DNA from: a virus
Virus record (IMG/VR): IMGVR_UViG_3300027607_000138
Coordinates: 1 to 22,365 of that record
Direction: 5' to 3' (one strand)
Length of the DNA: 22,365 bases
Part shown: piece by piece, positions 13,979 through 19,728 of the stretch
How positions within the stretch are numbered: position 1 is the stretch's first letter
Layout of the letters: each line of letters opens with the position of its first letter
Made by a program: the position numbers and the translations under genes
The notes under the pieces: model-generated
Seen by the model: only the letters and a program-made list of their open reading frames with translations
Told to the model about the DNA's origin: nothing
Database searches by the model: none

Positions 13979-14896
13979 TCAGTCTTCCGGTGCGCCTTCG
14001 AAGGCGGGCAGACTGGTGGCCTTGGCGGCGGCGTGAAGGCTCTTCTGAACCTGATCGCGCAGCCAGAACTGCCAGCGATAGAGCTGATAGAACCAGACGA
14101 TCTCGCCGCCCTTGAGCCGGTAGCGAAGCCGCGCGGGAATGCGCACCGGCTCGCCGTCGATGAAGGCCGGCACCGACACCATGAAGATGCCGGGAATGGT
14201 GATCCGTTCGCCCTTCGCATCGGTGTGTTCGGAGGTGAACTCGACCGTGCGTTCGCCGGTCTGGAGACGTTCGGACCGCTTGGCCTTGCCGCCGATGAAC
14301 ACTTCCAGCTCACGGCTGAGCATGATCAGCTCCGACGGGGTCGCGAACTTCTCCTTGAAGAGCGGTTCGAACTCGTTCCTCTCGCCGTCATAGGGGGAGG
14401 CCAGTTCGGCCGCGTGCTCTTCGATGAAGGCCGCGAACGCCAACTGCTCCATCGGCTGGCCGTCGCCCGAGACCCACGCCTTGAACTCGTCGGTCAGCGG
14501 AAACGCATACGCGATGCGGTGCTGCATCCAGCGCGGTTCATGGGCGACGGTGTGATAGTCGATCACCGCCGTCAGTTTCGGATCGGGCCACTGGGTGGCG
14601 CCGAACAGCACCGAATCGTCGGTCTTGTGGCGCTTGGTCAGTTCGATGAAGCTTTCCAGCGTGTCGGCGCGGGCGGTCCCGACGGTGCGACCGGGCAACT
14701 GACGATAGGCGTCGATCTGGTCCCGCAGGGCCTTGAAGGTCTGGGTGCGCCGGTCGAAAGCCAGCGGCACCTTTTCCGGCAGGCCCTCGCCGAGGCCCTC
14801 GATCTGGACGATCTGGACATGCGGGGCGCTGGCCTCGGTGCCGAGGCGCGCCAAGGCCTCGACCGCCTGCGGGTCGGGAAGTTCGGTCTTCGACAT
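13979..14896 (-). CDS. DUF2303-like phage protein
   Basis: A 305-residue protein starting MSKTELPDPQAVEAL at ATG 14896, with AAAGGA 7 bases upstream. A GTG at 14926, overlapping the upstream TGA, would add ten residues. It resembles the DUF2303 family of phage proteins: a central region with HTDDSVLF-type and FAAFIEEHAAEL segments (about 155-170), a beta-strand-rich part (ITIPGIFMVSVPAF) and the characteristic end VRIPARLRYRLKGGEIVWFY followed by QLYRWQFWLRDQVQ. Members occur in early regions of phages near recombination or DNA-modification genes; their biochemical role is not established. Here it precedes the methyltransferase in the same transcript. Confidence 0.75.
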   Translation of the reverse strand: MSKTELPDPQAVEALARLGTEASAPHVQIVQIEGLGEGLPEKVPLAFDRRTQTFKALRDQIDAYRQLPGRTVGTARADTLESFIELTKRHKTDDSVLFGATQWPDPKLTAVIDYHTVAHEPRWMQHRIAYAFPLTDEFKAWVSGDGQPMEQLAFAAFIEEHAAELASPYDGERNEFEPLFKEKFATPSELIMLSRELEVFIGGKAKRSERLQTGERTVEFTSEHTDAKGERITIPGIFMVSVPAFIDGEPVRIPARLRYRLKGGEIVWFYQLYRWQFWLRDQVQKSLHAAAKATSLPAFEGAPED

Positions 14897-14922
14897 GGAC
14901 GTTTCCTTTCGGTTGCTGGAGG

Positions 14923-15290
14923 TCACGACGAAACGGAATTCGCCTCGGCGTCATCGTCGTCATCGTCGTCGCGGGCGGGCCGGGCGATGAGAACATCGTG
15001 ATCTGGCTGGGGTGCTCGACCGACAACATGCCGTCGTCGAGCCAGAACGGGGTGCGGGCGAACTTGGCCGTGTCGGGCAGCTTGGACTTGACGTCGGCAT
15101 GGACATCGACGCGGCCGAGTTCGTGGACGAACTTGACCTTCAGCGTGATCTCGGCGGAGGCCTTGGTGCCCTCCGGCACCTCCTCGAGCGCGGCCAGACA
15201 GGTTTCCATCTCGGTGGTCAGGCGGGAGGCGACATCGCCCCGGCTGAGGATGTTGAGCATTTCGGCGAAGGTGCGGGTCAGGCGTCCCAT
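14923..15290 (-). CDS. small conserved early protein with probable frameshift near its end
   Basis: The protein starts MGRLTRTFAEMLNILSRGD at ATG 15290, with AAAGGA 6 bases upstream. It reads well for about 97 residues, through a beta-rich middle (ASAEITLKVKFVHELGRVDV) to SVEHPSQITMF, a pattern typical of small proteins found beside DUF2303 genes. In the original frame translation would then run on for 150 more codons, deep into the DUF2303-like gene, with deteriorating codon use. A -1 shift near 14995-15010 instead gives a short acidic tail with seven Asp codons and a TGA at 14923 that overlaps a GTG start (GTGA), matching the junction style of this phage. I therefore end the gene there. The shift may be a mutation, a sequencing error or programmed. 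Confidence 0.6.
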
Positions 15291-15979
15291 GGCTGGTCCT
15301 TTCGGGTCTTGCGGGTGGTTCGAACGACGAACGGCGCGCCGGATGCCCGTCCCGTGCCGGCGGCCAGATGGACCGCGCAGTGGGTGGCCTCGCGCCGGCC
15401 GGGCCGCGCCCGGCGGTCGACCACCGGTGCGCCGCAACAGGCCATGGACGGCCCGCCGGATGCGTCCGTCAGATCGACCGGCCAGCGGCACTGGCCCTTC
15501 GCCAGGTCGCTGAAGGGGGTTGGGTTGACTGGTGCATCGGGCGCCGCACCACCGCCTTCGGCGGCTACGCCCTTGCAACCTTCGGCCGAGCCCTCACCCT
15601 GAGCCTGTCGAAGGGGCCTGTCCTGAGCCTGTCGAAGGGCCGGAAACAGGTCGGGATGGTCGCGCAGATAGGTGCGCACGGCCGCCGGCGTCCGGTCCAG
15701 CGCGGCCGCGATCGTCGTCATCGACAGGCGGCGACCGACCAGTTCGACCAGCCGCGCCCGCTCCGGCCCGGTCCACGGCCGCGCGCGTGACAGCTGGGTC
15801 CCGCGCCCGCGCTTTTGAGGAACCCCGCCATGCCCGCCCGGCGAAGCCGGCAAGCGCGACTGCGCGTCGGCCCCTTTTAGCCGGAGCCCGGCAGGCCGCG
15901 TCGCGGCCGGTGCGCCGGGCGATACATGATCAGGACAAAGCCGCCTGAAGTTCGGCGATGGCCGCGGCGACCCGGTCAC
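15278..15979 (-). CDS. GcrA-like regulator with repeat inserted between its domains
   Basis: A 233-residue frame from GTG 15979 (AGGTG 5 bases upstream). No better start was found, so the N-terminal about 65 residues, partly repeat-derived, are doubtful. PWTGPERARLVELVGRRLSM followed by TTIAAALDRTPAAVRTYLRD is a helix-turn-helix like that of GcrA. The C-terminal GQCRWPV, MACCGAPVV and THCAVHL form the Cys/His pattern of the GcrA C-terminal region (C-K/R-W-P, F-C-G, Y-C-x2-H). GcrA of Caulobacter is a sigma70 cofactor that prefers promoters carrying N6-methyladenine; that is established for the host protein only. Between the two domains lies translated family A repeat (RQAQDRPLRQAQGEGSAEG). 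It overlaps the preceding HTH gene by 50 bases and the next gene by 13. Confidence 0.65.
   Translation of the reverse strand: MTGSPRPSPNFRRLCPDHVSPGAPAATRPAGLRLKGADAQSRLPASPGGHGGVPQKRGRGTQLSRARPWTGPERARLVELVGRRLSMTTIAAALDRTPAAVRTYLRDHPDLFPALRQAQDRPLRQAQGEGSAEGCKGVAAEGGGAAPDAPVNPTPFSDLAKGQCRWPVDLTDASGGPSMACCGAPVVDRRARPGRREATHCAVHLAAGTGRASGAPFVVRTTRKTRKDQPWDA
15596..15642. repeat. palindromic repeat family A, copy 3 (tandem)
   Basis: Two nearly exact units, CCTGAGCCTGTCGAAGG, in tandem, separated by GGCCTGT. They lie inside the GcrA-like gene between its two domains, in frame. A fourth, inverted copy is at 22301-22323. Confidence 0.75.
15838..15905. repeat. palindromic repeat family D, with relatives at 9339-9385 and 16239-16270
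   Basis: The unit CCGGCGAAGCCGGCAAGCGCG is followed by a GGCCCCTTTTAGCCGGAGCC arm. Relatives lie at the 3' end of the gene at 9305 (reverse orientation) and in the N-terminal tail of the HTH gene (16239-16270). The copy here forms the doubtful N-terminus of the GcrA-like frame. Confidence 0.55.
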
Positions 15980-16310
15980 GGCGCACCTGCCCGCCGAGCC
16001 AGCGCCCGGCCCTGGGGAAAGCGGCCGACAGGACCGTCGGCCCGAACACGTCGACCATCACGCCCAGATGGGCGGCCGAGGGTGCGGCGCGCCCGCGCAG
16101 CCAGTTGTCGACCGTCGCGGCCGGGATGGCGGTCGCGGCCTGAACGTTCAGCGCCGTCGCCGTCGGAAAGGCCCGGCGCAGAAACGTGACGACGCCGTCC
16201 GGATCGAACGGCGTCGATCCGGCATCGTCCTGCGGCTCCGGCGAAGCCGGCAAGCGCGCCGCGCCGGGCGATGAAGCAAAATCTGCAACTTTGCGAAAAG
16301 GAACGGGCAT
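15930..16310 (-). CDS. HTH regulator, possible first gene of a second leftward operon
   Basis: A 126-residue protein from ATG 16310, chosen because GGAGG stands 9 bases upstream; the frame is open further up but has no support there. After a short tail with translated repeat (GAARLPASPEPQDD), a helix-turn-helix is visible at about 45-105: GVVTFLRRAFPTATALNVQA, then ATAIPAATVDNWLRGRAAPS, where NWLRGR resembles the recognition helix end of phage XRE proteins. An inverted repeat lies just upstream of its Shine-Dalgarno and could be an autoregulatory operator. It is separated from the preceding leftward genes by an intrinsic terminator and overlaps the GcrA-like gene. Confidence 0.7.
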   Translation of the reverse strand: MPVPFRKVADFASSPGAARLPASPEPQDDAGSTPFDPDGVVTFLRRAFPTATALNVQAATAIPAATVDNWLRGRAAPSAAHLGVMVDVFGPTVLSAAFPRAGRWLGGQVRRDRVAAAIAELQAALS

Positions 16311-16328
16311 CTTTGCCGGCCTCCATCT

Positions 16329-16346
16329 GACAGGGTTTGACCTGTC
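16329..16346. promoter_or_regulatory. inverted repeat, possible operator of the HTH gene
   Basis: GACAGG, 6 bases, CCTGTC: a perfect 6-bp inverted repeat lying 5 bases upstream of the GGAGG of the HTH gene at 16310. Size and place suit an autoregulatory operator for that protein. It differs from the CGGTA-type operators of the CI-like repressor. Binding is inferred. Confidence 0.4.
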
Positions 16347-16520
16347 GGTGGTGGACGGAAAGGACACAGGCGACCGTTTGGCAAAGGCCGACTGGCCGTC
16401 CGGGCCTTTGCCCGGGAGCCCGCCATGCGCGGCACGCGCATTTGCGGCGGGCGAAGGTACACAGGGAACAATCACGGCACACTCTCCATTCGCGGCCGGT
16501 CAGGGCCGCGATACGCGGAT

Positions 16521-16567
16521 GAACAAAAGGCCCGCCCGGCGCGGTTGAAGGGAAGCCGGGCGGGCAG
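16521..16567 (-). terminator. intrinsic terminator of the first leftward transcript
   Basis: On the minus strand an 11-bp perfect stem (GCCCGCCCGGC at 16565-16555 pairing with GCCGGGCGGGC at 16540-16530) with a 14-base loop is followed by CTTTTGTT. This is a textbook rho-independent terminator about 190 bases after the small membrane protein gene. It would end transcripts from the switch promoter unless antitermination occurs. Confidence 0.75.
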
Positions 16568-16748
16568 GCGCCCCGACGGTCAGGGCAGCACGCCGGGGTC
16601 TGGGAGGAAGGGAGTATGGAGGAGGGAATGATCGGCACCACGCCCGCAGGGCGCAAGGCCGACTGGCCGTCCGCGCTTGTGCGCGGGAGCGCGCCAGCCG
16701 CCGAAGGCGGCGGGGCGGCGCGCGAAGAAAGAAAGCAACACACACCCA

Positions 16749-17012
16749 TCACCGCGTCTCTCCGAAGGTGAGAAAGACGAAGGCGCACAGCACGGCGATG
16801 GTCAGGGTCGGCAGGCCGGCAATCAGCGCCCACAGAAACGGCGCGCGCCAGCGCTGGACGGCGAGGTCGCCGCGCCAGCCATCGGCGATGAACAGGACCG
16901 CCCACGCCAGCACGGCCGCATGGGCGATCAGCACGACCGACGTGGCAACCAGCAGCATGCTGAGTCCGGGCCCGGAGACGGCCATGGCGGCGGACGGCGC
17001 TGCTGCGGTCAT
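16749..17012 (-). CDS. small two-helix membrane protein
   Basis: An 87-residue protein with two clear transmembrane helices: LSMLLVATSVVLIAHAAVLAWAVLF (about 18-42, cited as a range) and APFLWALIAGLPTLTIAVLC with the following residues AFVFLTF (about 58-84). A short RGD-containing polar loop lies between. Start at ATG 17012 overlaps the upstream TGA (ATGA), with GGAGG 6 bases before. It is the third gene of the first leftward operon, just before the terminator. No family recognised; a superinfection or membrane-related immediate-early role is possible but unsupported. Confidence 0.65.
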   Translation of the reverse strand: MTAAAPSAAMAVSGPGLSMLLVATSVVLIAHAAVLAWAVLFIADGWRGDLAVQRWRAPFLWALIAGLPTLTIAVLCAFVFLTFGETR

Positions 17013-17323
17013 GGCTGGCCTCCACCACTGCAGCGCGCAGCCCGCCCCGGCGCCCCTCTCCCCCCTTGAGCGGGAGATGCCCCATCAGGGGCAGAGGGGG
17101 GTTCGGCGGCCGACAGGAAAAAAGGCACGCCGATTTCCTCGGCCCGCGCGCCGACCAGCCGGTCGATCGCCTGGGCGACGGTCAGCCCGTCATGGCTGGC
17201 GACCAGCTTCAGCAGCATGGCGGTCGGATCGGACAGGCGCACGGCGACGCCCTCCCCGGTCACCGTGCCGGACGATTTCGGCCGCGCAGGCGGTGGCGTT
17301 GGAAGCCATTCCCAGCCCATCAC
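17009..17323 (-). CDS. unknown early protein with repeat-derived tail
   Basis: A 104-residue protein from GTG 17323 (GTGA overlap with the Cro-like gene stop; GGAGG 7 bases upstream); an ATG follows immediately at 17320. The core DPTAMLLKLVASHDGLTVAQ followed by AIDRLVGARAEEIGVPFFL (about 32-70) is a compact helical unit. After it, PPSAPDGASPAQGGRGAPG is translated family B repeat; the same peptide follows the core of the preceding gene. No family recognised. Second gene of the first leftward operon. Confidence 0.6.
   Translation of the reverse strand: MMGWEWLPTPPPARPKSSGTVTGEGVAVRLSDPTAMLLKLVASHDGLTVAQAIDRLVGARAEEIGVPFFLSAAEPPSAPDGASPAQGGRGAPGRAARCSGGGQP
17052..17105. repeat. palindromic repeat family B, copy 1
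   Basis: Starts GCCCCTCTCCCCCCTTGAGC and ends GGGGCAGAGGGGGGTTCG, forming a large imperfect hairpin. A near-identical copy is at 17365-17419. Both are translated in the same frame at the C-termini of two consecutive genes. This repeat type is familiar from Hyphomicrobiales genomes. Confidence 0.75.
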
Positions 17324-17661
17324 TCCGCCGCCTCCGGTGTCTGTGGCCGCGCGTCCGGCACGGGCGCCCCTCTCCCCCCTTGCGGGGGAGATGCCCCGTC
17401 AGGGGCAGAGGGGGGTTCGCCGGGAGATACGGAAACAGACGGCCGCGCGACGCCCGCCGGCCATTCGGCCCCGTCCGGCCAGTTGTCCGACAGCCACTGC
17501 ATGGCGGCTTCGAGGCGACCGGTGTAGAGATCACCACCGGCCTGCAGCGCGGCGAGCTTTTTCTGGTCTCCGAAGATGCGCCACGAAGCGGTCTTCTGCT
17601 CGAGGTCGAGAGCCTCGGCGTACCGGTCGGCGCAGGCGAGCAACTGTTGACGGGCGTTCAT
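17320..17661 (-). CDS. Cro-like early protein divergent from the repressor
   Basis: A 113-residue protein from ATG 17661. The core (1-68) reads MNARQQLLACADRYAEALDL, EQKTASWRIFGDQKKLAALQ, AGGDLYTGRLEAAMQWLSDN, WPDGAEWP. This resembles a family of small phage proteins that carry a helix-turn-helix-like S-x-R-I-F-G-D-x-K-K-L-x2-L core with a W-L-S-x-N-W-P end and sit opposite phage repressors. A Cro or excisionase-type DNA-binding role is likely from position and shape. The tail has family B repeat (PPSAPDGASPPQGGRGAP) and ends in PEAAE. No Shine-Dalgarno precedes it; the promoter -10 lies only 8 bases upstream, so the mRNA is probably leaderless. Confidence 0.6.
   Translation of the reverse strand: MNARQQLLACADRYAEALDLEQKTASWRIFGDQKKLAALQAGGDLYTGRLEAAMQWLSDNWPDGAEWPAGVARPSVSVSPGEPPSAPDGASPPQGGRGAPVPDARPQTPEAAE
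17365..17419. repeat. palindromic repeat family B, copy 2
   Basis: Near-identical to the copy at 17052-17105, with GCGGGGG instead of GAGCGGG in the first arm. It encodes the PPSAPDGASPPQGGRGAP tail of the Cro-like protein. Confidence 0.75.
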
Positions 17662-17669
17662 GGCGCGGC

Positions 17670-17698
17670 ATTAGCGGTACTTTTACCGCCGTTGTCAA
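17670..17698 (-). promoter_or_regulatory. leftward promoter of the early operon (PL/PR-like)
   Basis: On the minus strand a consensus -35 TTGACA (17698-17693), a 17-base spacer and -10 GCTAAT (17675-17670). Transcription should start near 17663, two bases before the ATG at 17661, giving a leaderless mRNA. The first operator (17674-17689) fills the spacer and touches the -10, so a bound repressor would block polymerase. Confidence 0.65.
17674..17689. promoter_or_regulatory. repressor operator O1
   Basis: GCGGTA-CTTT-TACCGC, a perfect 6-bp inverted repeat with a 4-base spacer, located in the spacer of the leftward promoter. The same core recurs three more times in the window's two control regions. 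Binding by the adjacent CI-like repressor or the Cro-like protein is inferred. Confidence 0.75.
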
Positions 17699-17714
17699 CG
17701 GTTATCTTACCGTT
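17697..17714. promoter_or_regulatory. repressor operator O2, with degenerate O3 at 17710-17724
   Basis: AACGGT-TATCTT-ACCGTT: a perfect 6-bp outer inverted repeat matching the O1 core CGGTA-N4-TACCG at all but one arm base. A further degenerate copy (CCGTTTTTTTACCGC) overlaps it on the repressor side. The centre-to-centre distance O1-O2 is 24 bases. Together they recall the tripartite operators of lambdoid switches. Confidence 0.65.
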
Positions 17715-17749
17715 TTTTTACCGCGTCGTGCGCGGGCATCATCGCAGCC

Positions 17750-18394
17750 ATGGACAATCAGATGCTTGCACGCATTGAAGAACGGCTGACGGCGGTCGGG
17801 ATTTCTGCGGCCGAGGCATCACGACGCGCAGGTCTCAGCAAGGATGCGATCCGCAACCTGCAACGCGGACGATCGACAAGCATGCGCGGCGAATCGCTGT
17901 CGCGGCTGGCCCCGGTCCTTGAAACCACGCCCCACTGGCTTCTCACCGGCGAGGACGCGCCGGCCACGCCACGCCACGCCCCGCCCGCCCCGGCGGCGCA
18001 CGAGCTGCCGGTCTTCGGTCAAGTCGCCGGCGCCGCGCTCGGCGCGACGCTCCTGAGCGCCGATCCCGTCGAGACCGTGCCCTGCCCGCCGGGGCTTGCG
18101 CGCGTGCGCGGCGCCTATGCGCTCATCGTCGCGGGCGAATCGATGGCGCCGCGTTGGAGCACCGGCGATATGGTGTTCGTCCATCCACATCGCCCGCCGC
18201 GACCCGGCGACCATATCGTTGTGCGCGAAAAGACCGCCGAGGGCACCCGCGTCACGGTCAAGCGGTTCGACACATGGACCGACCGAGACCTGGTCACCAC
18301 ACAGTACAACCCCGATGGCGAGGTCCGCTTCCGGCGCGACGCCGTCGACGCCGTCCACCGCGTGCTGACAACAAACGAACTGTTCGGCATCTGA
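17750..18394 (+). CDS. CI/LexA-like phage repressor (HTH + S24 peptidase)
   Basis: A 214-residue prophage repressor. The N-terminal XRE helix-turn-helix occupies about 5-62 (ISAAEASRRAGLSKDAIRNL, 18-37, is the HTH core). The linker is Pro/Ala-rich. The S24 (LexA/CI) domain follows from about 90: an Ala-Gly pair A93-G94 (GQVAGAAL) is the probable self-cleavage site, S131 in AGESM the nucleophile, and K171 in TVKRF the general base; GDMVFVHPHRPPRPGDHIVV is the usual core between. RecA-stimulated self-cleavage and SOS induction are expected from the family. The gene is divergent from the Cro-like gene over an 88-base region holding the operators. No good Shine-Dalgarno precedes the ATG, so its translation may be weak or leaderless. 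Confidence 0.92.
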   Translation: MDNQMLARIEERLTAVGISAAEASRRAGLSKDAIRNLQRGRSTSMRGESLSRLAPVLETTPHWLLTGEDAPATPRHAPPAPAAHELPVFGQVAGAALGATLLSADPVETVPCPPGLARVRGAYALIVAGESMAPRWSTGDMVFVHPHRPPRPGDHIVVREKTAEGTRVTVKRFDTWTDRDLVTTQYNPDGEVRFRRDAVDAVHRVLTTNELFGI

Positions 18395-18460
18395 CGGGGT
18401 TGCAAGAGCGGCCGGGCCGGGCATTATGCCGGCCAATACTGCGCGCGACCGGAGAAGATC

Positions 18461-19114
18461 ATGCGTTCTGCTGCGGCTTGTCTTGCGATGCTGGTGATCT
18501 CGCCGCCTGCGGTCGCGGACCCGACCCCGCTTCTCTATGCCTGCCGGGTGATCGACGAGCCCGAGCGCCGGCTGGCCTGCTACGACCGGGCGGCCGGTCG
18601 CGCCCCCGACGCCCCTGAGGCGGAAACCGCCGAGGCGACCGAGCCGACGGCAGCCTCACCGGCCGGCGGCAAGCCGGCGTGGGCGACGCGAATCGACACG
18701 TCGCAATTCACCGACGAACAAACGGTCTATCTGACTGTCCGATCCGACAGGCCGGTGGCGTGCCGGTTCGGCCGCGTCGAACCCGTCACGCTCTTCGTGC
18801 GCTGCCTCGAGAACACGACGGCGCTGTTCCTCGACACGCACTGTTTCCTGTCCGATATCCAGGGCTACGGCGATGTCGACATTCGGCTGGACGAGGATGC
18901 GATGCGCACGCTGTCGATGGCCGCATCGACCGACAACAGCGCCCTCGGCCTGTGGCGGGGGGGAAGTTCCATCCCTGTCGTCAGGAGCCTGTTCGGCAAG
19001 GAGCGGCTGATCATGCGCTTCACGCCGTTCAACGAGAGCCCGCTTGAAGCGACCTTCGACATCACCGGCCTTGAAACCGCCATCGACCCTCTGCGCAAGG
19101 CCTGCAACTGGTAG
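18461..19114 (+). CDS. secreted VasI/TagO-like protein beside the repressor
   Basis: A 217-residue protein with a signal peptide (MRSAAACLAMLVISPPAVAD, cleavage near 19-20) and a GGAGAAG Shine-Dalgarno. The opening LLYACRVIDEPERRLACYDR (24-43) and the later VTLFVRCLENTTALFLDTHC, RTLSMAASTDNSALGLWRGG, SSIPVVRSLFGKERLIMRFT and ATFDITGLETAIDPLRKAC segments match the VasI/TagO-like (type VI secretion-associated) family, which is also common in prophages with no secretion system. Four or more cysteines suggest periplasmic disulfides. It follows the repressor in the same direction (66 bases), so it is probably expressed from the prophage as a lysogenic-conversion gene. Its role in prophages is unknown. 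Confidence 0.8.
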   Translation: MRSAAACLAMLVISPPAVADPTPLLYACRVIDEPERRLACYDRAAGRAPDAPEAETAEATEPTAASPAGGKPAWATRIDTSQFTDEQTVYLTVRSDRPVACRFGRVEPVTLFVRCLENTTALFLDTHCFLSDIQGYGDVDIRLDEDAMRTLSMAASTDNSALGLWRGGSSIPVVRSLFGKERLIMRFTPFNESPLEATFDITGLETAIDPLRKACNW

Positions 19115-19122
19115 GGCGATTC

Positions 19123-19410
19123 TCAGCGCCCGGCCGGCGGCGTGATCGCGGCGCCGCAGAAGCGGCATTTCTTCGCCTGCCGAAGAATCATCTCGGCGCA
19201 TTCCGGGCACGGCCGCCGGTCATCGAACTGAGCCGCCGCCGGCGCGGCCGGGCGAACTGACGGCAGCAAGGCGACGACGATCAGCGCCAGCAACGGGAAG
19301 AATAAGGCGGCGAGGAACCAGCCGACGCCGCTGCGGCCCTTGGCCGTCGCAACCCACGGCGTCACGATCAGGAAGAACAGCCACCAGAACAGGACGATCA
19401 GGATCTCCAT
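19123..19410 (-). CDS. membrane protein with C-terminal zinc ribbon
   Basis: A 95-residue protein: two transmembrane helices (about 2-20, MEILIVLFWWLFFLIVTPW, and 29-50, from GVGWFLAALFFPLLALI on), a Pro/Ala linker and a zinc ribbon C68-x2-C71 with C82-x2-C85 (PCPECAEMILRQAKKCRFCG). This layout occurs in many small bacterial membrane proteins of unknown function. The ATG is at 19410. The stop lies 8 bases from the stop of the convergent VasI-like gene, and the gene follows another membrane-protein gene by 8 bases. Confidence 0.75.
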   Translation of the reverse strand: MEILIVLFWWLFFLIVTPWVATAKGRSGVGWFLAALFFPLLALIVVALLPSVRPAAPAAAQFDDRRPCPECAEMILRQAKKCRFCGAAITPPAGR

Positions 19411-19418
19411 CGCCGCGG

Positions 19419-19679
19419 TCAGTCCTTGCCCACTGGCCTGCGACTGTCGCGAAGCGCCTTCCATACCGCCAGCATCTTGTCCTGGGTTTCGGCCGCGTGC
19501 TCCGTTGCCGCGGCGATCCGTTCGAGATTGCTCAGGACGGCGGCAAGCCCCATCAGCCCCAGACCGCCCAGCACCGTGATCGCCGCGAACTGTTCGTGCA
19601 TCACAGAACGCGCCGCAAACAGGCTGATCACGCCCATCGCGACGCTGGCAATACCGACAAGGACGAAGATAATCTTCAC
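19419..19679 (-). CDS. small membrane protein with coiled-coil-like tail
   Basis: An 86-residue protein starting with GTG at 19679 (MKIIFVLVGIASVAMGVISL), with GAGGTG upstream; a GTG at 19691 is a less likely start. Two hydrophobic helices (1-25 and about 35-54) are followed by an amphipathic helix (LSNLERIAAATEHAAETQDK and MLAVWKALRDSRR). No family recognised. It is the first gene leftward of the second control region, so its transcription probably answers to the same repressor. It forms a two-gene unit with the zinc-ribbon membrane protein. Confidence 0.65.
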   Translation of the reverse strand: MKIIFVLVGIASVAMGVISLFAARSVMHEQFAAITVLGGLGLMGLAAVLSNLERIAAATEHAAETQDKMLAVWKALRDSRRPVGKD

Positions 19680-19728
19680 CGCACACCTCACCCGCCGCCA
19701 TCAAAAACGACCACCTCACCGCGAGCAA

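Larger units (their letters stand above)
16311..16748 (-). other. gene-poor stretch with repeats, terminator and operator-like site
   Basis: Between the small membrane protein and the HTH gene I find no convincing coding region. An ATG at 16749 (TGATG overlap) opens a Cys/Pro/Ser-rich frame that is mostly translated repeat. The stretch holds two copies of repeat family C (about 16384-16424 and 16652-16700), a strong intrinsic terminator (16521-16567) and an inverted repeat (16329-16346). A promoter for the downstream operon is expected here. The best match (TTGCCA with 17-base spacing to a poor -10, near 16355-16385 on the minus strand) is weak. Confidence 0.5.

Noticed and set aside
12695-15001. 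768-codon plus-strand open frame
   Set aside because: Antisense to the methyltransferase and DUF2303-like genes, which have clear motifs; composition is that of a shadow frame and no ribosome-binding site stands out.
16440-16749. Frame starting MGVCCFLSSR at 16749 with TGATG overlap
   Set aside because: Mostly translated palindromic repeats, crosses the intrinsic terminator, and has no natural amino-acid pattern.
18405-18440. GCCGG...CCGGC palindrome after the repressor as terminator
   Set aside because: The hairpin is imperfect and lacks a U-run; it may still be a weak structure between the repressor and VasI-like genes.
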